Shown here in pieces: positions 1 to 7,100 of a DNA stretch of 45,749 bases. Made by a program: the position numbers and the translations under genes. Position 1 is the first letter of the stretch. Each line of letters opens with the position of its first letter. The notes beneath the pieces were generated by a model that had not been told where the DNA came from, did no database searches, and saw only the letters and a list, made by a program, of their open reading frames with translations. This stretch comes from Okeania sp. SIO3I5 (lineage in GTDB: Bacteria; Cyanobacteriota; Cyanobacteriia; Cyanobacteriales; Microcoleaceae): NCBI RefSeq assembly GCF_010672085.1, contig NZ_JAAHHT010000053.1, positions 1 through 45,749 of the forward strand, written 5' to 3'.

Positions 1-290
1 GGCTGTGTGTATAATTGTCAATAGCTATAGCAAACAGGATCTTGTGAAAACCGCACACCCTAGCCCGGCTCTCATCCCGACGCTCCCCTTACGGGAGAGC
101 GCGGGACTTCCCGCCGGGGGAGTTAAAGAGGATGTGATGGAACGAGGTTTACTTTGTAAATTTCAAAACTTTCTGATCCGGAATTTACGCTTGGGGAGAC
201 ACGCCCTCTGCCTTGGTTGGAGAAATCCTGTCAAGTGATGGTGAGTTGTTGAGCCAAGAATTCCCGTCGCTTTAGCGCGGGGAGTGTCAA
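1..290 (+). mobile_element. IS200/IS605-type right-end remnant
   Basis: Right end of a dead IS200/IS605-family element. The terminal hairpin CCCGTCGCTTTAGCGCGGG (263-281) followed by GGAGTGTCAA (281-290) is typical of the right end of cyanobacterial IS605-type elements, where the guide (omega/re) RNA of TnpB also ends. A second hairpin-like segment, CGACGCTCC...GAGAGCGCGGG, lies around 79-108 and resembles one at 9091-9155. Only the 3' end of tnpB remains, so the element cannot move by itself. It ends 25 bp before the EamA gene start. Family assignment is from recognised motifs, not a search. Confidence 0.6.
180..275 (+). pseudogene. tnpB 3' fragment (C-terminal tail)
   Basis: An open stretch ending at TAG 273-275 reads as the C-terminal tail of an IS605 OrfB/TnpB protein, with the pieces GDTPSALVGEILSSDGEL and EFPSL that commonly close cyanobacterial TnpB proteins. 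All catalytic parts (RuvC motifs, zinc ribbon) are missing. The coding tail overlaps the terminal hairpin of the element, as in intact copies. It is a truncated remnant with no expected function, although the right-end RNA could still be transcribed. Confidence 0.5.
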
Positions 291-315
291 TAAGTATAGC
301 ATTCAGGCATGAGAA

Positions 316-1257
316 ATGGTATTAGAACTATCAAAGCCAAAATTATCAGGATGGGAAACAAAACTGGCGATCGCGATCGCATTAGCTACCTCAGTATTCT
401 TTGCTTTCATACCTATATTAATCAGAATCAGCGAAAATTTTGTCAGCCCTAATGCTACAGTATTTAATCGCTTCTGGATAGCCACCGGTATCCTAGGTTT
501 ATGGAACGGACTTATCTTGCCAAATAGACAAACAAATCCTCCTATTAAAAAGTATTCTAATAGCAAAAGACCATTGATACTATTGCTCATCCTAATAATA
601 GTTTTTGTAAGCACTCAACTACTGTGGGCTTGGGCGATCGCTCAAACCACTGTTGCTAACTCAGAAGTTTTGCATTGTCTTGCCCCAGTATTTACAACTA
701 TAGCCGGATGGCTGCTATTTGCCCAAAGGTTTGGTGGAAGATTCCTAATTGGAATGGTAATAGCAACAGGGGGAACACTCGGTATTGGATTTAGCGATAT
801 GTCTCACAGTATTAGCTTACAAGGCGATGGCCTGGCATTCCTCTCAGCCGTCTTTTGGGCAGCATATATAATGTCTATGGAAAAACTCCGTAATTATTTA
901 AGCCCAACAATGATTGTAATGTGGGCATCAGGGTCTTGTTCTGTTTTGTGCTTGCCTGTTATGTTAATAGTTGATAATGAAGTATTTCCTCATTCTGGAG
1001 GTGCTTGGTTAACCCTAATAGCTCTAGCCCTAAATACAATTGTTTGTCACAGTTTGGTCGCATATAGCCTCAAATGGATATCTTCAGGATTAATGGCAAC
1101 AATTCTTCTGCTCAGTCCTATTTTGACTGCAATATTGGGTTGGGTTTTGTTCTCAGAAGCTCTAAGTCTGTTAAACTTATTTGGGTTTGCAGTGATTCTG
1201 GTGGGTATATACATGGCCATATCTGACAAAGGAGAGTTAAAAATATCAGAAGATTGA
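316..1257 (+). CDS. EamA/DMT-family transporter
   Basis: Inner-membrane drug/metabolite transporter (EamA family), 313 aa, the usual size for a two-repeat, ten-helix member. The sequence is a run of hydrophobic segments. The first half starts with AIAIALATSVFFAFIPILI and holds ...LLWAWAIAQTT and an EVLHCLAPVFTTIAGWL segment typical of EamA repeat 1. The second half repeats the pattern (AFLSAVFWAAYIMSMEKL, then LLLSPILTAILGWVLFSEAL). The start at ATG 316 lies 25 bp after the IS605 remnant, so its promoter must lie in or across the element. The substrate cannot be told from sequence. It is single, with no gene close downstream. Confidence 0.85.
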   Translation: MVLELSKPKLSGWETKLAIAIALATSVFFAFIPILIRISENFVSPNATVFNRFWIATGILGLWNGLILPNRQTNPPIKKYSNSKRPLILLLILIIVFVSTQLLWAWAIAQTTVANSEVLHCLAPVFTTIAGWLLFAQRFGGRFLIGMVIATGGTLGIGFSDMSHSISLQGDGLAFLSAVFWAAYIMSMEKLRNYLSPTMIVMWASGSCSVLCLPVMLIVDNEVFPHSGGAWLTLIALALNTIVCHSLVAYSLKWISSGLMATILLLSPILTAILGWVLFSEALSLLNLFGFAVILVGIYMAISDKGELKISED

Positions 1258-1705
1258 CCATTTTTTGAATTCAAAATTCAAAATTCAAAGTTCAAAAATT
1301 TTGATTCTAAGTGAATTTCAATAATTGTTTAATTAAGGATTCTTTTTCTCGTTCTTGAGAACGAAAAAATCAAAAATATTTTCCTTATTTCAAACTTTTG
1401 GACGTTGCTGAATGATTGTATAATTTTTAGTAGGGGCGATTCGCGTAATTAGGAGCATGACAAACGGAAATCGCCCCTACAGTAGTTATGCACAGCTTTT
1501 TTCCTGACTATTAATCTTACTCCAATAGGAATTTCATACCTTATTTCAGCAATGCCTAATTTTGAATTAATAATTTTTAATTTTGAATTGATTTGACATT
1601 TTCCCACCGTTCAGTAAAACTAAGAGGCTGTTTTTAAGGAAGTCAGAAGTCAGTAGGGGCGAATGGCCATTCGCCCTTAGAGAGGTGTTGCTGAACCAAG
1701 GGATG

Positions 1706-1831
1706 ATATCATGTCCGGTAGCATCGTTTGTGTATAGAATTAAGTTTTTTTTGGAAAAAACCTTCTGACTCCTGACTCCTGACTCCTGACTCCTCCCTCC
1801 TTATCTATAATTATTCAACCGGACATGATAT
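1706..1831. repeat. Mini inverted-repeat element, family M2 (copy 1)
   Basis: The ends are ATATCATGTCCGGT (1706-1719) and its reverse complement (1818-1831). The interior carries GCATCGTTTGTGTA and a GACTCCT run. A second copy lies at 6230-6376 with the same ends, and its right end matches 21 bp of the left end here. Short length, matching ends and lack of coding capacity make it MITE-like. Confidence 0.6.
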
Positions 1832-1871
1832 GAATCTTTGTACTTCCTATGCACTCTAAAAGTATAATTCC

Positions 1872-1926
1872 TCCCACACTCCCCACACTTCCCACACTTC
1901 CCACACTCCCCACACTCCCCACACCC
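1872..1926. repeat. CACACTCCC/CACACTTCC tandem repeat
   Basis: About six tandem copies of a roughly 9-10 bp unit of the form CACACTCCC or CACACTTCC. It is a short pyrimidine-rich STRR, similar in style, though not identical, to the much larger 9-bp array at 22.6-26.6 kb. Confidence 0.7.
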
Positions 1927-1975
1927 GCTAATTCATCCCGCAAATATGCAACGCCGAGAAGTCGTTTTTGTAACG

Positions 1976-2031
1976 GGGATTAGAGCAACGCTCCAAAAAC
2001 ATTTCGCCTTAAAAGGCGTTGCTCTAATCCC
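1976..2031. repeat. Inverted repeat (long hairpin)
   Basis: GGGATTAGAGCAACGC around 1977-1992 is the reverse complement of GCGTTGCTCTAATCCC at 2016-2031. The loop contains a second small palindrome (CGCCTTAAAAGGCG). It lacks a T-tract, so it is a dispersed palindrome rather than a clear terminator. Confidence 0.6.
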
Positions 2032-2430
2032 AATTATTTTGGTAAAGAATTATGAAGTGTTTTTAATCCTCGCACGCAAATTAGGTATTGCAGACTACAA
2101 ATCTAGGATAAATAACTAAGTTTTTACAGTTTAAAGGGCGATATATAGCTAAGAAAGAGTTGGTTAGGACATAGACTGATGATGAACCTTAGACTAGGAA
2201 ATATTTTTCCGACTGTTCCCTGTTCCCTGTTCCCTGTTCCCTGCTATAGCTACCGCTAGGCTCCGCCAATACTTTATTTTATAAAACTTTACAAATAGTC
2301 TCTCATAAAGAGGATTGCCAAAATAACTATTAAGATTTATTATTTTATTTGGTTGATTTACTGCCAGTTTTAGGGTAATTTTATCTATGAGCTGATCCGT
2401 AAAATTTGATGCCTTAATTTCTAATAACTT

Positions 2431-2916
2431 ATGACTATTTACTTTTTTACTGCTGACGAAAAACCTTACGGTTGTTTCTGTAATTTTTCACTCCACGGTT
2501 TTGAATTAGACGGGCTCTGGTGGCATACATCAGAGCATTATTATCAAGCCCAGAAATTTGCTGGCACTGCCCATGCTGAAACAATCCGATTGGCAAAAAC
2601 TCCGGCAGATTCTGCTAAACTGGGTCATGCTCTTCCTCACCGCAGTGATTGGAAAAAAATTAAATATGATGTGATGCAACGAGCGGTACTCCAAAAGTTT
2701 CAGACTCATGGGGATATTCAGAAAACTCTGCTGGCAACAGGAGACGAAATGATTATTCAAGAAGATCTTGGAGATTATTATTGGGGTACTGGTAAAGATG
2801 GGAGTGGTAAGAATTACCTGGGACAAGTTTTAATGGAAGTTAGATCCACTTTGCGTTGCATAAGTTTAGATCGGATGGTTTCAACAAAATCAGAGAAGCT
2901 CATAAAGATGGGCTGA
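2431..2916 (+). CDS. NADAR-domain protein (YbiA-like N-glycosidase/ADP-ribosyl hydrolase family)
   Basis: 161 aa with the NADAR fold across about residues 1-145. Visible family features are the early FxNFS-type motif (CNFSLHGFELDG), the catalytic-glutamate motif SEHYYQAQKF (about 34-43), the RSDWKKIKYDVMQRAVLQKF helix (about 70-90) and the closing YYWGTGKDGSGKNYLGQ (about 117-133). Known relatives include E. coli YbiA (reported N-glycosidase on riboflavin-pathway intermediates) and NADAR proteins that remove ADP-ribose from guanine in DarT-type systems. No DarT toxin gene is nearby. It is the first of four closely spaced genes (25 bp to the next), suggesting an operon. The C-terminal ~20 residues are extra to the family core. 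Which substrate applies here is unknown. Confidence 0.85.
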   Translation: MTIYFFTADEKPYGCFCNFSLHGFELDGLWWHTSEHYYQAQKFAGTAHAETIRLAKTPADSAKLGHALPHRSDWKKIKYDVMQRAVLQKFQTHGDIQKTLLATGDEMIIQEDLGDYYWGTGKDGSGKNYLGQVLMEVRSTLRCISLDRMVSTKSEKLIKMG

Positions 2917-2941
2917 GGTAGTTTGACTGAGGTAATAATTT

Positions 2942-3541
2942 ATGTCTAACTTGGCGATTGTCTATTTTTCAGGTTCAGGTAAGACACACCTGATGGCTCA
3001 AGCTATAGCTGAAGGTGCTACTCAGGTGATCAAAGTAAAAGTTGAGTTATTGCGGATTGTCGAAGATCAGATTGTGAAAGGAGTTTGGCAAGATCCAGAA
3101 ATCCTGGAAAAGCTTAACCAGGCTGATGCTATTGTTTTTGGCTCGCCAACTTATATGGGAGGTGTAGCTGGTCAGTTTAAGCTATTTATAGATGCTGCTA
3201 GTGAAGTCTGGTTTAGGCAAGGATGGAAAGATAAAATAGCTGCTGGTTTTACCCATGGGAGTTGCCCTAGTGGCGATCAACAAAGTACATTGCTTTATTT
3301 GGCAATCAATGCAGCCCAACATGGTATGATTTGGGTCAATGTTGGCGATTTACCCAGTCAATTTCTGGAAAAGAATGATGGTGTAAATCGTCTGGGGTCA
3401 TTTTTAGGAGTGACAGGCCAAGGTACGGATCTGAGTACAGGAGAAGATAAAATTGATCTTGATCCTGGCGATCGCTTAACAGCTTTCCAATTTGGAAAAC
3501 GTATTGCACAGGCAGCCCAACGTTGGAATCATGTTCACTAA
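2942..3541 (+). CDS. Flavodoxin-like NAD(P)H-dependent oxidoreductase (WrbA-like)
   Basis: 199 aa, the size of WrbA-type flavodoxin-like proteins. The N-terminal IVYFSGSGKTHLMAQAIAEG is the FMN phosphate-binding loop (usually SGTGHTE, here SGSGKTH), and FGSPTYMGGVAGQFKLFID (about 67-85) is the second FMN-contact loop. The later AAGFTHGSCPSGDQQSTL fits the region that stacks on the flavin in this family. It is likely a soluble quinone or flavin reductase. It sits 25 bp after the NADAR gene and about 45 bp before the COG1058 gene on the same strand, so co-transcription is likely. Its natural electron partner is not visible. Confidence 0.85.
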   Translation: MSNLAIVYFSGSGKTHLMAQAIAEGATQVIKVKVELLRIVEDQIVKGVWQDPEILEKLNQADAIVFGSPTYMGGVAGQFKLFIDAASEVWFRQGWKDKIAAGFTHGSCPSGDQQSTLLYLAINAAQHGMIWVNVGDLPSQFLEKNDGVNRLGSFLGVTGQGTDLSTGEDKIDLDPGDRLTAFQFGKRIAQAAQRWNHVH

Positions 3542-3586
3542 ACTTATAAACTTATACCAATACCATTATTGTATAAAACCAAAAAT

Positions 3587-4399
3587 ATGGTGACAGTTGA
3601 AATATTAGCAATAGGAAACGAACTTTTAATTGGAGATGTACTAGATACTAATACTAACTGGATTATCAAAAAAATTACTGGTATGGGAGGGCAAGTAAAT
3701 CGCTCTGTAATCCTCCGAGATAATTTAGATGCAATTGCAACAGAAATACAATCGGCATTGGAAAGGAAAACTGAGGTGATTTTTACAATAGGAGGAATGG
3801 GGCCAACTGTTGACGATCTGACTCTTGAAGCTATAGCTCAAGGAATAGATCGGCCTTTGGCAGAAAATAAAGAAGCCCTCGCTTTTGTGAATCAAAAATA
3901 TCAAGAATTTGCTAACAAAGGATATGTAGATGATGCAAAAATGACGCCAGCACGAGCGAAAATGGGAATTTTGCCTATGGGGGCAATTCCGATAGACAAC
4001 CCTGTGGGAGCCGCACCAGCAGTAATTTCAAAGGTAAAAGAAAGCATAATAATTAGTTTGCCTGGAGTACCTAGAGAACTTAAAGAAATATTTGATAATT
4101 CTTTGCAACCTATTCTGAAAGAAAAATTTGGGGAAAGTTTCTTTTTAGAGAAAGTTGCCATTGTTGATAGTAAAGATGAATCTGTTATTGCTCCTATCTT
4201 AAATGCTGTTTCTCAAAAAAATCCTCAAATATATATTAAGTCAAGAGCTAAAAAGTTTGACATAGATACAAAATTTAAGGTGACTCTTTCTTACTGTAGT
4301 AGTTTCAAAGAAGAAGTAGTTCAAGCAATTAATCAAGCAATACAAGACCTCAAGCAAGAGTTAGGTAATGCAGGAATTTCTCTAGATTATACTGAATAG
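3587..4399 (+). CDS. CinA-N-terminal (COG1058) MoCF-fold protein
   Basis: 270 aa from ATG 3587. A TTG at 3569 is in frame, but the family starts right before VTVEILAIGNELLIGD, so the ATG is preferred. Family motifs: GNELLIGDVLDTN (about 10-22), GGMGPTVDDLT (about 66-76), NPVGAAPA (about 138-145) and LPGVPRELKEIF (about 159-170). This is the N-terminal domain of CinA only. The C-terminal NMN-deamidase domain of full CinA (about 416 aa in total) is absent, which makes it a stand-alone COG1058 protein. COG1058 domains have been shown to be ADP-ribose pyrophosphatases, which fits the NADAR and nicotinamidase-like neighbours. The older label 'molybdopterin-binding' rests only on fold. Confidence 0.85.
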   Translation: MVTVEILAIGNELLIGDVLDTNTNWIIKKITGMGGQVNRSVILRDNLDAIATEIQSALERKTEVIFTIGGMGPTVDDLTLEAIAQGIDRPLAENKEALAFVNQKYQEFANKGYVDDAKMTPARAKMGILPMGAIPIDNPVGAAPAVISKVKESIIISLPGVPRELKEIFDNSLQPILKEKFGESFFLEKVAIVDSKDESVIAPILNAVSQKNPQIYIKSRAKKFDIDTKFKVTLSYCSSFKEEVVQAINQAIQDLKQELGNAGISLDYTE

Positions 4400-4442
4400 T
4401 GAACTGATGGCTTTCTCAGTTGTAAGCAGATAAACAATATTT

Positions 4443-5186
4443 ATGTCCACAACTTTAACGAGACTAGATTCAACTTTAGCAGCCATTGAAGTGGCTTTAC
4501 CTATCGATCCAAAACCTTATACTGTAGGCGATCGCCCTACAGGTTTAGTAGTGGTGGATGTTCTCAACGGTTTTTGCACTGTTGGTTATGGCCCAATAGC
4601 ACCCCAAGAACCTGACGAACAAATTTCAACAATGGTATCAGAAAGCGATCGCCTAGCACGCTGCTTTGTTGAAAAAGGTTTGCCTGTACTAACCTTCTTA
4701 GATACCCATGAACCGGGAAAACCTGAACCCCCTTATCCAACCCACTGCGAGAAAGGTAGCGGGGAAGAAAAGCTCGTTCCAGAACTGGAATGGTTGGAAA
4801 ATCACCCCCTGGCCACCTTAGTTACCAAAGATTGCATAAATGGTTTTATCGGTTCAATTAATGGGGATACGGGGCATAATATACTTTTGGACTGGATAAG
4901 CGATTGGAAACTAGAAGCATTACTGGTGGTTGGAATTTGCACTGATATCTGCGTGATGGATTTTGTTATCACTATGTTATCAGCCCGGAATCACGGTTTG
5001 TCCCCAACTTTAAAAGATGTTGTCGTCTATGCCAAAGGTTGTGCTACCCACAACCTCACGGCAGAAATGGCAGTTCAGCAAGGACTACCGAAAACGGCGA
5101 TTCATCCCCAGAAAATAGCCCATCATGTTGGGTTATACACAATGACAGAGCGCGGTGCATTGATTGCTTCTACTATTACGTTTTAA
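4443..5186 (+). CDS. Isochorismatase-family hydrolase, nicotinamidase-like
   Basis: 247 aa cysteine hydrolase. The expected D-K-C triad is visible: D39 in VVVDVLNGF, K129 in LVTKDCINGF and C170 in GICTDICVMD. A nicotinamidase-type metal site is also suggested by D87-T-H89 (FLDTHEPG) and H101 (YPTHCEKGS), a pattern absent from plain isochorismatases. This argues for nicotinamide to nicotinate conversion in NAD salvage. About 25 extra N-terminal residues precede the core. It is the last gene of the four-gene run, 43 bp after the COG1058 gene. Another isochorismatase-like amidase activity remains possible. Confidence 0.82.
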   Translation: MSTTLTRLDSTLAAIEVALPIDPKPYTVGDRPTGLVVVDVLNGFCTVGYGPIAPQEPDEQISTMVSESDRLARCFVEKGLPVLTFLDTHEPGKPEPPYPTHCEKGSGEEKLVPELEWLENHPLATLVTKDCINGFIGSINGDTGHNILLDWISDWKLEALLVVGICTDICVMDFVITMLSARNHGLSPTLKDVVVYAKGCATHNLTAEMAVQQGLPKTAIHPQKIAHHVGLYTMTERGALIASTITF

Positions 5187-5310
5187 GAGATTTTCAAGAA
5201 AAGAGGTTATATTAGGTACTTTTCTGCTCTATAAAACTGATACAAAGCGTCACATTGATGCGACAATTTGATGTTTATTTCCTGCTTCCACTGAGGCCGC
5301 CGGCGGTTAC

Positions 5311-5818
5311 TCATCCACAGGCATTCACGATCGAGCCGACCGCATCTCTCAAATTTATACTGGCGTTTAAATCTCTATCTATTGATCGGCCACACTCTGG
5401 GCAATCATAAGTTCTCGCATTTAATGGCATATCTTGGACGTGACCGCAGTTAGAACAAGTCTTTGATGATGGAAAAAATCTATCAACGACTACTAATTCA
5501 GAGCCGTACCACTGAGTTTTATATTCTAGTTGACGCCTGAACTCATAAAATACTTGATTTGCTATAGATTTACCTAGTTTACGGTTAGCTAACATTCAAT
5601 TAACGTTTAAGTCTTCTATGACAACTGTGCCGTGGTTTTTGGCTAGTATGTTGTCAATTTATGAAGTGCGTCTTTACGGATGTTTCGCTGCGCGACATGA
5701 AAAGCTACTTTTGTGTGTAGCTTGGCAATTTTAAGTTGTGCTTTTCGCCAATTAGCTGAACCAATATCTTGATTCCGGTTTAGATATTAAGTTTGAGTTT
5801 GGTACGAATTGATTTCAT
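5311..5818 (-). pseudogene. tnpB (IS605 OrfB) remnant with internal deletion and stops
   Basis: Minus-strand remnant of an IS200/IS605 TnpB. The C-terminal 94 residues (5311-5595) are intact in frame and show the zinc ribbon CSNCGH...CPECGR and the last RuvC aspartate in DRDLNASINL. Upstream the reading continues as ANWRKAQLKIAKLH, IRKDALHKLTT and VVIEDLNV. It is cut by TAG after LTTY and by TGA just before MLANRKLG. The N-terminal MKSIRTKLKLN (ATG at 5818) joins straight to this part, so roughly 200 central residues are deleted. The element left end follows to about 5870. It should be inactive. Confidence 0.8.
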
Positions 5819-5940
5819 CTATGGGTGAGTGCAGTCTATCAATAGTATGCGTTTTTACGATAATTGATTTGATTTTTTATTGTTGGAGATGTCTAATTAT
5901 GATTTCAGACACTCCAACAACAATTTATGCTTAACTTGGT

Positions 5941-6034
5941 AATATCAAATCCGTCTAATTGTATATACTTCCAATTACCTTACGAATGGGATTTTAGCCT
6001 ACTGATCGTGAGGTTGTTTAAACGGATTTGACAT
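5941..6034. repeat. Mini inverted-repeat element, family M3 (copy 1)
   Basis: The left end ATATCAAATCCGTCTAA (from 5942) is matched by TTTAAACGGATTTGACATA at the right end (to about 6034). A second copy with better ends is at 39545-39689. It is non-coding. Confidence 0.5.
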
Positions 6035-6068
6035 AATGTAGTTTTTCTTATTTTCACTGCTAATCTTT

Positions 6069-6175
6069 TTACAGCGCTTTTCAGATTGATGAACCACATC
6101 GTCATAACCAAAACCTCGTAGGGATGTTCCATGGAACGTCCCTACTGTGGTTTACTGAAATGAAAACTGCTGTAA
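6069..6175. repeat. Mini inverted-repeat element, family M1 (copy 1)
   Basis: 107 bp with ends TTACAGCGCTTTTC (6069) and GAAAACTGCTGTAA (to 6175). In the centre is a second palindrome, GTAGGGATGTTCCATGGAAC plus GTCCCTAC. Related copies are at 29012-29188, 29743-29850, 30158-30266, 34641-34759 and 44673-44778. It is the most common MITE-like family of the window. Confidence 0.7.
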
Positions 6176-6229
6176 AAAATTCCACACTCTAAAGTAATTA
6201 GTAATTCTCCTTTGAGGAAATACCGGATG

Positions 6230-6376
6230 ATATCATGTCCGCTGGTATCGTTTGTGTAAACCAAAGGGTGAATTTTACCGGAAATTTAAGTTTTTTTCTT
6301 CCTCTTAAGTATTCTTCCTCCCTGTTCCCTGTTCCCTACCTTTGCTATACAATACCGATGCTACCGGACATGATAT
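6230..6376. repeat. Mini inverted-repeat element, family M2 (copy 2)
   Basis: The left end ATATCATGTCCG (6230) and the right end CGATGCTACCGGACATGATA plus T (6356-6376) are inverted relative to each other and match the element at 1706-1831. A short CCTGTTCCCTGTTCCC run lies inside. The right end supplies the last codons and stop of the minus-strand ORF at 6361. Confidence 0.6.
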
Positions 6377-6711
6377 GAGTTGCCATTAATTGGGTTAATT
6401 ATCTTGTACCAGTACCTGCCAGAATTATCCATTTCAATCATAACTTCAGTACCTTCTCCAACTCCAATCCTCCTGTAATATTTGATCTTGTATACCTTAC
6501 CAGTCTTCTGTGAAACTACAACAGCCTCACATATACTGGAGCCGCCTAAACCTCTTCTGAAAACAAAAGGCACTGTTTGGTTAGCCAATGCTCATTGAGC
6601 AAACATGGTAACAGTTGGCACTGCAATTAACAAAGGTATAGCTACATTAGAAGAAAGTGCTAACAAAGAAGATGCTGCAAAAGATTTGATTTGTTTAATG
6701 ATAGTTTTCTC
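6361..6711 (-). pseudogene. Small secreted-protein gene with a stop at the signal cleavage site
   Basis: I do not recognise the family. The downstream frame (6361-6588) encodes about 75 aa, beginning ANQTVPFVFRRGLGG and including VSQKTGKVYKIKYYRR. Directly upstream in the same frame lies a Sec-type signal peptide, IKQIKSFAASSLLALSS then NVAIPLLIAVPTVTMFAQ. It is separated by a single TGA at 6592-6594, right where signal peptidase would cut (FAQ-stop-ALANQ). The upstream part also lacks a normal start codon (ATT at 6699), so two lesions are present. The last codons (YHVR, stop) lie in the right end of an M2 mini-element, so the original C-terminus was probably replaced. A TTG at 6588 could start a cytoplasmic version, but no ribosome-binding site supports it. 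Confidence 0.5.
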
Positions 6712-7100
6712 TCAATTTGTAAGTTTTGTTGTCAGCCAGAAATATTTTCCTATTGGCCAAAATTAATCAAACATTTACCTACATTTTAACCATACCAGGA
6801 AAAAAACAAAATTGAGTAGATAGTAAATCTTTATAATTCATATCTAGATTATGTAACGCCTTTAAATTTTCTATAAAAAAAGTCTAAAAAAAGTAGCTGA
6901 ATTTTAAGAAAGCAATTATAATCTCTCTAATCTGTACACAATGAGCGATCTTCTTTTCTGTCCTCTCTTTATTAAAGAGGGGTCAAGGAATCTGCTTGTC
7001 ATTTTAGCTATAAACATTCTCTTAAATCAACCCAGAAAAAGACTTGTTCAAAAAATGTTGTACACCAAATTATTCTATATCAAAACATAACTTTATACAA

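Larger units (their letters stand above)
1258..2430. other. Gene-free stretch rich in small repeats
   Basis: No convincing gene in 1.17 kb. It holds TTCAAAATTCAAAATTCAAA repeats (about 1267-1290), two hairpins of the dispersed type GTAGGGGCGAAT...ATTCGCCCCTAC (1430-1480 and about 1654-1679), an inverted-repeat mini-element (1706-1831), a CACACTCCC/CACACTTCC tandem run (1872-1926), a long inverted repeat (1976-2031), and a TGTTCCC heptamer run (about 2214-2241). The last 150 bp before the NADAR gene is AT-rich and probably holds its promoter. Confidence 0.6.

Noticed and set aside
5-238. 77-codon plus-strand ORF
   Set aside because: It covers the IS605 end in a frame without TnpB features. 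The TnpB tail is in another frame.
3569-3586. TTG start for the COG1058 protein
   Set aside because: It adds six residues not typical of the family, and the ATG at 3587 directly precedes the conserved core.
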